NCBI RefSeq assembly: GCF_029227915.1
Contig: NC_079876.1
Location: forward strand, 15,502,001 to 15,562,000
DNA length: 60,000 nt
Reading direction: 5' to 3'
Source of the DNA: Hydractinia symbiolongicarpus
Lineage: Eukaryota > Cnidaria > Hydrozoa > Anthoathecata > Hydractiniidae
Part shown: positions 51,771-60,000 of the stretch, piece by piece
How the letters are laid out: every line of letters starts with the position of its first letter
Position numbering within the stretch: the first letter of the stretch is position 1
The notes under the pieces: generated by a model
Databases searched by the model: none
What the model saw: the letters and a program-made list of their open reading frames with translations, nothing else
Told to the model about the DNA's origin: nothing
Program-made: the position numbers and the translations under genes

Positions 51771-54700
51771 CTAAAATGGTAATTTTAAAAACACATTATT
51801 TTAAGGATCAGTGAAGACTTGTTTAAAAAATATGCCATTCTGCTAAAGACTCTCTTTTATTTCTAAGATATTACTAGTCAAACACAAGAACAAAACCGCA
51901 AAACAAAAAGTCAAAAGCAAATAATGTCCACTGACTTTGGGATGTTGTGGAGCTCACAAGATCTTACTTTCAATTTTATTATAATTTTATTAAAATAGTA
52001 TTGTAGCCAGTAGAAAATTGATATGCATATACAATACCTGAGAGCCCCTGACTCAGTTAAGTTATTTAATTAGTTATTAGTTATTGTTTTCAACATTTTA
52101 TATATATTTTATCTACACATCATTGCGATCATGGCTTACATTCGAGTTTAAAGTCATTTAACTAGCTTTATAAACATTTTTATAAACAAAACAGGTGAAT
52201 TGGTTCGACATAAACCTTTAAATAAATATGCATAAAAATTGCAGCAAAACAACCTTTACTTTTATTCATAGGATTTATATCTTTGGTTTGGATTTAGTTG
52301 TTCTCTGTTTCAAAGTTACTAGTGTGGAAAATCAATGGACATGTATTATGGTTTTGCATGAATTTGTTATTGGGAGCAAAACAATTTATTCATGAAAACT
52401 ACAAAACAATATAATTGGGTCCCCAAGCGCAGAAAATAAGTATAATAATGCCATGCCTTTTTTCACACAGCTAAAACCATTTCCTTGATAATCTTCAGAA
52501 CAAGCACAAGCATATGATAGCCAATCAGGTAGATTCATGCACACAGCATTATCATCACAGTATTTAATAGCTGAAGATTCGCATTCATTAAAATCTGAAA
52601 ATGTCAAAAAATGTTTTTATATATATTTCTGCCCCCAAAATAAAATAACAAAAAATAGAAAAAGAGGGCATTTTTTGGTTACAATTCAAATTAAATGGAG
52701 TCAGGAGTAAAATACATTATCAAAGATAACAAAAACAAAAGTTTAAAAGAAAATATATGGAAAATATAAAAAACTGTTACCCTTTACAACCATTGATGTC
52801 ATGATAATATCTGCTTAAAAATCTGAACTGTGTAAAAAAAGCTTATATCTGTTTCTTTGTAGAATAAAGTGAACCAATTTCTCAATTTCTTTCACATCAG
52901 CTGTTATATTGTGTTGTAAGGTAATGACAAATTCAATTGAATTTTCGGTCCTGAAATAGAATTAGGTCTAAATTTCACGATTAACAAAAAATATGTTATA
53001 GACGTATGATATAAGTAAACCAGCTTCCACACACACATTGACAGTCATAATCAATTTCAAGTAATCAAAAATGGCGTTCAATGTTTACAATTCGTGCTAC
53101 TGCGCTTCCGTAAGTTTGGATCTCCTCATAAATGTCACGTTGATACTTTAGGACTGTAAAAGCCCCAGGTAACTAATCTGGCTCAATAGTTTCATCACAA
53201 TGTGTATAATTAGCGAAGTGGTAATGTTCCCACTTGGGAAGTTGATGATCCTGAGATCGAAACTGATGACGTTACATTCCTACATCTTTATACAAACTTT
53301 TCTATACATGCAGCTGGCCAGACTATTTTACTCTTTTTGCTCTTTACTATTCACAATTAAACGAACCATCTCTTTGCGTACCAAAAAAAGTTAGGTATAG
53401 TACAGTTGAATTTGATCACAGAGCTAGGCTACGAGATTATTTTGACTAGCGCGTGCTAAACTCGACTTTGTTCCCTGTTATGGCCCAAACTATAGCAAAA
53501 GCAATGACCAACCAATACAGGCGTAACTTTTAGTACCAAAAAATTGTAAATTTGTTGATGTGATTTAAAAATACAGTGGTCAGGCAGCTAGAAATGACAA
53601 TAAATTTCTTCTTCACTTTTTCTCATTTTTTTTGCTTTATGTTTCAGGAAACATATTGTTAAACCTCAGAATGAAAAATAATCGCGACTTTCTGATAAAA
53701 TCCTAGCAAAAAAAAATAAATCGACCTGGGTGCGGTTCAAACATACGTCAAACACCGGAGGCACTCAAAATCAGTGAAAAATCCCCCATTGTCAGACACC
53801 TTAGCTCCTTATCAATATCTAGTTTCTACTAGGTAGATAAAAAAGACTAATAATATAGCGCTTACACAAAACCTTTCTCTGTTAATATATTACTTCCACT
53901 CGCAGACAATTCATAAAACAGAATTTTCACCTAAAATAAGTTTAAAAAATGTCAAAGTTAGAAGAATATCAACGTATTAACTTTTTAAGATGGAAATAAA
54001 TGTACAAATAGTAATTACTCTAGTAAAAACAGCTTCAACAAAACTTGAGAAAAGTTTCTTTAATTGGTCCTTTTCTAATTTCCTACTATTAAAATAAACA
54101 TTTCTGTAATTGCATTTGATCCTCACATTACATTGAGCTAAAAGAAAAAAAATATTGTGTTATATAAATTTAAATTGCTATGTATAAAATAACCTTGAAA
54201 TGTTAAAAACAAAATAAACATACCAGATATGTTATATGAAAGAGGAATGTCTAAACAAAAGAAAACCAAGACATAATAGCACATTAGAAAAGAAAATATT
54301 CCTAAGAAACAAATTACTACCTGTTACAACTAATTTAATACTTTTAGTGAAATATTTCGGTTGCAATTTTATCTTTGCTAGTACTTTACAGTTATATGTA
54401 CCACTGTCTTCTAATTTTATATTTTTTATTTTCAATTTGTAAGTTCTATCTTTAAGTTCAGTTACAACTTTTTACTGAATCCATTACTTGGTATAAAGAT
54501 TTTGTTCGTTCCCAGTGCCACAACAGAGTTGTTTTTTGAACAGCTAACTGTATCGATTTCAAAATCTCTACATATACTCCAGCTTATAAAAATTTCCGAA
54601 CCAGTACGAGCCAACACAATGCTTTGGGTAGCTTTAACTAAACAAAGTCAGACAAAATGTACTAATTGTGATTAGGGACTGCCTTGCATCGACAATACAA

Positions 54701-57700
54701 CTTGTTTTTCTATAAGTATGCAGTTTTAATTTAAGGTATATTTAAATCTTAAAACACAAAATTTTCTTTCTTATACGTAAGAATGTTCCAAAATATTAAA
54801 TTCATACCGACTTGAGGCAATGTGATAAAGTAACTCCAAGGAGATGAAAAGAAGATGGTCTAAATAATATTTAGTAGTATTCGTGAATAATATTATAGGT
54901 AAAAAAATGATATACATGTATTTAGATTGTTTGTATAACAAACTCTTACCTCGTTATAAAGAGATTTCAGATAGATAGAATAAGTGGTCCCAGGTTTTAA
55001 TTTGACATTAAAAAATTTAATATCATGAACAGAAGATACATATGTTTTTTCATTGCCAACAACAAAGTTTCTCAGCTCATTAAACATAGCTGCAGAAAAT
55101 TCAGATGTGATGTATGGATGACCAGGCTTTACAGAATCAAAATAAGGTGTAAGATTAGTTGGTTCAGGATAACTAGAGTTGATAGAGTCTTCTGCTACTA
55201 TTATTTGATAGTACCTAAAAAAATAGAAACTATTAGTTTACGTAGTTCGTCAAACTCTCCTTAGGATCATTCCCTTCATGACAATTTACCTGATGTAGCT
55301 TGGCCCAGCGGATAATTTTAATGAAACAGTGTTTGAGGTAACCATTGTAGCCTTACCAATTGCCCTTAAATCATTTCGTGCTAAAAACAAATAAACAAAT
55401 ATATATATGGAAAACTCTCACATTAACGAAACATGGTTATTCACGCACAAAAAAGTAAAAACATCAAACATCTTTAAAATCTATCTACTGTGTACAAAGC
55501 AACTCAAGACAGGGTGTCTCAAATTTTTTAATACTTCCTAGGTTTTCAATATTCTCTTCTTTTTTTTTTTTTGAGTTTTTTTACATTAATTTTTGTCACA
55601 TCACAAGTTCTCTAAGTAAACAGAAACATGGGAAATCCCTTTTTTCAAAATCAAGCTGAAAGTAAAGAAGACCTAAAATAGCATTGTCATACATTCAAAC
55701 TTAAAGGAAGGAAAGGACTAAGGAAACCAGAAGACATAAAAAAAGTAACAGTAAATAACAATGGCAATACTTTCCTAAATTAATTTCCTAAAAATTGTAA
55801 ATGAAAAACAATAGCACTGGTTAACAAAATAAACACAAACCTAGTAAAACACTCTTATGGATACCATATAGCAACACACCCTAAAATAATAGATAAATTA
55901 ATGTATGAAAACTATTTTATGTACCTCAAGCGCCTTCTGCAGTAAGTTGTTATTATTGTATTGGTCTCCATATTTTATGTATGTATTTTAAATTGATGGT
56001 GATAGGTCTATTCCAGACTTTCCAAAGAGTAATTCACCATCTGACAAGCAATTTGGTCGATGTCTACAAGTTAATGACTAGTTCGTCATAAAAGTTTTAA
56101 ATTCGTACAGCTTCTGTTCTGTTCAAGACAGCCTTTTCACTTGTGTTTGCATAAATGTGTCTTTTATCAATAAGCATCACTGTGCAAAAATTCATCTTTT
56201 TTAATTGGTCTCTTATAACTTTTTGAGCTTTATAAGGCACAAATAACAGGGAAACTTTCTTGAAAACGATAAAAAATTTTTCTTGGCCACCCCATTGAAC
56301 AAAAACTTGCATAGCAAAATGTGTTTTTAGAGTGACAAGTTGGAAATGGTATACTTGAGTAGCCAGTATTTATTTAGTATAGAGGACAATTAGTTTATAC
56401 TTGTAGTGGCTAAGAAATTATATTTTTTTTTAGTTTTTTTACCATTCATACCGCAGTTAACCAACTTGCGACATATGATTCACCTGAATCTCTTATAATA
56501 ATACAGAGAGTGTGTCTGTCTGTAACAGGCAAGGTGGATGTGTTCATTGTTCTTTGATGTAGCCGAAGAACTGATGTCTCAAATGTTAAATTTTCTGACG
56601 TTACGGCACGACGTCAATAACATTACTTGAACATCAATATCTTATATTTATTTATGAAGCCATCACAGTGTACTTAAAACTTTGAGGCCACATAACTTAG
56701 AAACGAGGAAGTGATGTCAGTGATTTTTCACCGCATGGGTTACTAGGGACCCCTTGGGGCCAATTTGGGTAGATTTTCCAAACCTAGGTACCCGAATCCG
56801 TTTCGGAATGGACGTATTAATGAAGTAATCGAAAAACCTTTAAACCCTAATATCTCTGCAACCGTCTGTCACAGATACACGATCCTATACATTTACTTGA
56901 TCAGCGTTTCAAGATCTATACGATGAAGGCGTCTGTCAAAAACATATCATCCTATACATTATTTTGATCAGCTATTCAAGCTCTACACAATACAGGCAAC
57001 AAGTGAACGAATTTCTAAAAAAAATCCTTTGATGGGTTTTTGCTGACATCATTAAAATTCCAGTGACGGTTCTCTTTGTCATTGCTCTCCTGTCTAAGTG
57101 AATTTTTCCATGGGCTCTATCGACTAGTTTATAAATATAACAAAATAATTTACAAAGAGGTGGCAAGCCACCGCAATGATGAACTCAACCTAGGTCTTTG
57201 AAAATAAGCTAGAGGTTGTACTCCTCTAGAGAACATGCCTCTAAAAGCACAATTCTTCCTTTTTACAGGGAATTAATTAAAAGAAATATAAAAAAATAAA
57301 AAGGACACAACACATCTGAAAAGATGAACAGAACTTTAACCAAGGGCAGGTAGGTTTCGACCCATATAACCAAAAGCTTACTGTTTCATTTAAAACTGCC
57401 CTCCAGCAAAACAGATATGTTTCTGTGAGGGAGAACTTTCTAATCGTACCAGCAATAGTAACATCTTCAACACCTTTGTATATGTCGACATTTAGAGGCA
57501 CATGGGTGGATGCTGTTTCAATCATTAATGTGGTATTGTTTAATCCATATGAACAGTCTAACTTCCAGTATTTTTTAATGGTTAGTTGGTAGAAACTAAA
57601 AATGCAAAAAGGTAATATTTTCAACTTAAAATGATAATATTTTGCAGATGTTCCCTAACATATAAACATTTGAAAATAACCTAACATTTTCTATAGGTTG

Positions 57701-58558
57701 GTAAAAGTCTTTTCCATAAAAATAGAGGGAAATTTGACCCCTCCTTTACGTTTGTCTTAACTATTGTATACAGAATTATTTGGTTTTGTAAATAGAAAAA
57801 ACTCTACTTTTTACTTTCATCGGTTCCCTGTCAACCATTGGGAGTTGCAATTTTTCTAAAATTTAGTTAAACTAAATGTTTATAACTCCAGATGAACTTG
57901 ATGAACTTGACTTGCTGTAGAATTTAACAAAAATTTCAGAAAATATAATACAATGCACTGCTAAACTTCATTGTGTCGCAGTTATAGGCACTGAAGCACA
58001 GGTAGAAAAACAGTATCAATTCTTAAAAAACCAAATGTTGCAAGCAAGTTACAAGTTAAATAAAGACTCAAATTTAAACACCTGTTATTACCCCATTTTG
58101 AAGAATTCCTATGTGGTATACAGAAGGTTCACAAAGGGTAAAACTATTTTATGGCGTTCTTTAACCATGCCTACCGTATTGGTCCAGTTTCATCTGACGC
58201 TGAATTCAATGTTAAAACAGTTTTTTGCATTCCGAGCTTTTCTACAGTTATGGGTGGCGCATTGGGCTCTAAAGTATGAAAAAATATGAGATAAGCTAAG
58301 TAGTTCTACAAATGAATAAACTCAAGTAAATATAAAATAAGTAAAATAAAATAAACTCAAAAACACACTGTCATATGGAGTAACTGCAGTTGTTATATTG
58401 GAAGCAGGTCCTACGAAAGCATTGTTTTCTGTTTTGACATTAAAAAAGTAGGTTGTTCCTGGATAAAGATTTTGTATATCAAAGTGTGTACAGTTGATGG
58501 CGATAGTTTTTTGATGTAAAAAGGATGAATTGTATGTCTTTAATCCCTTCAGGGTAAC
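51430..58558 (-). CDS. Gene B: FN3/Ig/EGF receptor with cytoplasmic ITAM (5' end outside window; one frameshift)
   Basis: Visible exons: 58558-58369 (FN3 second half), 58268-58175, 57595-57382, 55880-55841 (module copy 1), 55380-55290, 55214-54950, 54859-54808 (module copy 2), 54637-54321 (Ig), 52594-52457 (EGF), 51770-51430 (transmembrane, tail, stop). Phases agree at every junction. Ten exons total 1742 nt, one short of a full frame, because of a missing base inside the Ig exon. The EGF exon lacks a GT donor; a GC donor at 52456-52455 fits the phase. It resembles gene A up to the module, then diverges into Ig-EGF-TM-ITAM. It is a type I membrane receptor by layout. It may be intact with assembly errors or a recent pseudogene. 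Confidence 0.7.
51475..51522 (-). other. ITAM motif in gene B tail
   Basis: Sixteen residues, YTGLVPTEEDVTYSQL, fit the ITAM pattern YxxL-x(6-8)-YxxL with acidic residues in the spacer. It lies in the last third of the cytoplasmic tail. Confidence 0.85.
52457..52594 (-). CDS. Gene B: EGF domain, calcium-binding type
   Basis: Six Cys in EGF spacing. DFNEC at the start is the calcium-binding D-x-N-E-C signature; VCMN, YACACS and YQGNGFSC complete it. The exon enters in phase 1. At the 3' end no GT donor fits; AAAAAAG followed by GCATGG does fit in phase 1 as a GC-AG intron. Reading through instead adds about 25 unrelated residues before a stop. Confidence 0.75.
52595..54320. other. Intron of gene B between Ig and EGF exons
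   Basis: 1.7 kb with no recognised element. Given the modular layout another domain exon could hide here, but none was visible in a fitting phase. Confidence 0.4.
54321..54637 (-). CDS. Gene B: Ig-like domain with one-base deletion
   Basis: Enters and should leave in phase 1, but is 317 nt where 318 would be in frame. The first part reads in one frame to GFSKK and then meets a stop; the second part (DRTYKLKIKNIKLEDSGTYNC, an excellent Ig D-x-G-x-Y-x-C end) lies in another frame. The break falls at a run of five T on the plus strand near 54469-54473, where six would restore the frame. Either a homopolymer sequencing error or a true null allele. Confidence 0.7.
54808..55380 (-). CDS. Gene B: RPTP-like membrane-proximal module, copy 2
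   Basis: Exons 55380-55290 (1-2), 55214-54950 (2-0) and 54859-54808 (0-1). RNDLRAIGKA pairs with RRDLLKIEKN of gene A copy 2; then YYQIIVA, ITSEFSAAMF, VKLKPGTTYSIYLKS, and FFSSPW in the small exon (FYSTPW in gene A). The shared second exon opening makes the duplication of the module older than the A/B split. Confidence 0.76.
55841..58268 (-). CDS. Gene B: RPTP-like membrane-proximal module, copy 1
   Basis: Exons 58268-58175 (94 nt, phases 1-2), 57595-57382 (2-0) and 55880-55841 (0-1). The first ends ETGPI and the second opens FYQLTI, matching GPI-SYEFAV in gene A; NVDIYKGVED and LFCWRAVL match NVTIFKGIEN and IFCFRAVV of gene A copy 1. The third exon is tiny (40 nt) and recognised mainly by phase and position. 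The 1.5 kb intron holds a Helitron and a probable ribosomal-protein pseudogene. Confidence 0.68.
55900..56320 (-). pseudogene. Possible processed pseudogene of ribosomal protein eS7
   Basis: An open stretch reads KVSLLFVPYKAQKVIRDQL, KKMNFCTVMLIDKRHIYA and LNRTEAV. The order (a hydrophobic strand, VRELEKK-like helix, VVFIAQRRI-like strand, then LTAV) resembles the middle of eS7 (RPS7). Downstream pieces with stops are weaker. Resemblance judged from memory of the family; uncertain. Confidence 0.35.
56489..57127 (+). mobile_element. Non-autonomous Helitron, family 2
   Basis: Starts TCTCTTATAATAATACAGAG with GTGTCTGTCTGTAACAGGC following, and ends TTTTTCCATGGGC...CGACTAG before T. Relatives are at 58711-59294 (plus) and 36400-38540 (minus). 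Inside the gene B intron between the second and third exons of module copy 1. Confidence 0.65.
58369..58558 (-). CDS. Gene B: second half of a fibronectin III domain
   Basis: Phase 0-1, 190 nt, the same length and phases as gene A exon 36. LKTYNSSF, LYPGTTYFFNVKT and VGPASN parallel the LYPGTNYTIRIH and GAGPLS of gene A. The first half of this domain was not found in the 1.4 kb up to the window edge and is presumably outside. Confidence 0.8.
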
Positions 58559-58710
58559 CTACAAAAACAACAAAACATAAGCAAACAACTGTTAATATGT
58601 TAGTTAGCTGGAAATACATGAACATTTATGAACTAATATGTTTTCATATTTTTCTTAATCAGAAGCCACTTTGGTCAGATTAATGCAATAAAGAAAACAA
58701 GCAAAGTAGT

Positions 58711-59294
58711 TCTATTAATTTTATATAATAATACGAAGTGTCTGTGACAGGCATAATGGTTGTGTTTATTTTCCTTTGAGGTCGCCAAAAATTTTTTTAA
58801 AGTAACCCAAAAAATTATATATTATTTGTTAACGATCTAGACGTTACGAGACGACGTTAATGTATTTACACTGGTGTCAAAACCTTATTAATTAGAAACG
58901 GCTGGAAATAACTGACGTCATTCTCTGTGTGGGTAACTAGGGGCCACCAAAGACCAAATTGCGTCAGTTTTCCATAGCTGCATACCACCCGTTTTGGAAC
59001 AGACAGGTTGATGACGCCTTTGAAATACCTTTAAAGCCCAATATTATACACTGCTTTCTCTTTGCTGATGACAGCAAATTTTTAAACCCTTATATCTTCT
59101 TAATCGTTGGTTGAAAGTACATGATACTACACATTATAATGATCAGCGTTTCAAGCTCTACACATGCAAAGGGAAGGAAGGCCAAATAAATTTCTGAAAC
59201 ATTTTTGTGTATGGAGGGGTCATTTTTTATGATGATGGATCTTTTTTATTTCATCTTTGCCAAAGTAAATTTTTCAACGGGTCTTATCAACTAG
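58711..59294 (+). mobile_element. Non-autonomous Helitron, family 2, second copy
   Basis: TATAATAATACGAAGTGTCTGTGACAGGC-type start split over the 5' end, interior blocks shared in order with 56489-57127, and end TTTTTCAACGGG...CAACTAG followed by a (TAA)n run. It lies upstream of the first visible gene B exon. Confidence 0.6.
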
Positions 59295-59320
59295 TAATAA
59301 TAATAATAATAATAATAACA
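59295..59320 (+). repeat. (TAA)n microsatellite
   Basis: About eight TAA units directly abutting the CTAG end of the Helitron copy. Confidence 0.8.
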
Positions 59321-60000
59321 ATATAATGCACATGCAATCGCATACGCATGTGCAATAGTTGTTTTATGTGAAGCTAGAAATTAACTTATGGTTGCAAACA
59401 GACAAATTATAGAATATGACTATAGGTGACCTGGTACCTTTTTTTTCATCTTTTATCACCTTAAAATTGTGAAAGAGCTTTCATATTACATTTTTGGGCG
59501 TTTAACAAGCTCATTTGCACATCTAAGTCAGATGATTGATTTTTAATGTCAACTATGTTCTTGTAAGCTAACAAACAACTGTGGCGCATTCTGTGTGAAT
59601 ACGATGTCTCCTTCTTTCTTTTTGGATGGGTAGTTTTTTCGCCAAAACGGTGTCAGCCAAAAGACTTAAGTCAAAGAAGGTCGACCAAACAACATCAGTC
59701 AAACAATGTCAGTCAGTTTGAAAGTCAACATTATTTCTTATATAGAGTCATTAAGTATTGATTAATTTGATATAACTTGATAAAACATCAGAAAAAAAGA
59801 CTGATTTATTTTTTAAAAATGAAATTTAGTTAAATCCATTCTCTTAAAATGTGTTAATTGTTCCTGACGTGGATTATATTGTTTGCTGACGCACTAGAGA
59901 AAGCTACTAGCAAATATTTAAACTTTTTCCTACGCAAAATTTTGAGCATTAAAAAATACTTAGAAGTAATTCTTAAATAATTGTTGAAAATATGCTTCAA
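59321..60000. other. Presumed gene B intron to the window edge
   Basis: No exon found; the first half of the split FN3 domain should lie further right. Confidence 0.35.

Noticed and set aside
1-60000. CRISPR arrays, bacterial operons, rRNA
   Set aside because: No regularly spaced repeats, no dense prokaryotic coding and no rRNA-like sequence were seen; the window is intron-rich eukaryotic DNA.

Overview
This is eukaryotic, metazoan DNA: A+T-rich, intron-rich, and littered with decayed Helitrons, LINEs, a pogo-type DNA transposon, a tRNA-derived SINE cluster and a TIR element. The gene content (very large extracellular receptors made of discoidin, fibronectin III and immunoglobulin domains, one with a cytoplasmic ITAM) and the transposon mix suggest a cnidarian, perhaps a hydrozoan. 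The species cannot be fixed from this window. Nothing bacterial is present and the protein genes lie on the minus strand.

Two receptor genes lie head to tail. Gene A runs from a signal-peptide exon at 50887 leftwards past position 1. I could join 45 exons whose splice sites and codon phases all agree (7800 nt, 2600 codons so far). Order of parts: signal peptide; FN3; three discoidin (F5/8 type C) domains; Ig, FN3, three discoidins; Ig, FN3, three discoidins; Ig; three FN3; two copies of a membrane-proximal module like that of R2B receptor tyrosine phosphatases (PTPRK/M type); transmembrane helix; start of a cytoplasmic tail. The enzyme domain, if any, lies beyond the left edge.

Gene B enters from the right edge and ends at 51430, about 540 bp upstream of gene A. 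It has the same FN3 plus double membrane-proximal module, but then switches to an Ig domain, a calcium-binding-type EGF domain, a transmembrane helix and a short tail with a textbook-spaced ITAM. Its Ig exon carries a one-base deletion in a homopolymer and its EGF exon has only a GC splice donor, so it may be decaying, or the assembly may have an error.

All recognisable mobile DNA lies in introns: Helitrons at 4152-6163, 30222-30401, 38886-39962, 56489-57127 and 58711-59294; Helitron Rep and helicase relics near 35140-36090 and 20174-21290; a pogo element at 6258-8015; LINE pieces near 28976-30008, 37840-38040 and 40745-41380; SINE copies at 43260-43945; a TIR element at 28508-28837.

The most interesting possibility is a linked pair of related receptors sharing similar membrane-proximal ectodomains: one ending in an ITAM (kinase-recruiting) tail and one that looks like a receptor phosphatase. 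This could be a self/non-self or adhesion system with opposing outputs. The domain calls are read from sequence; the functional pairing is inference.
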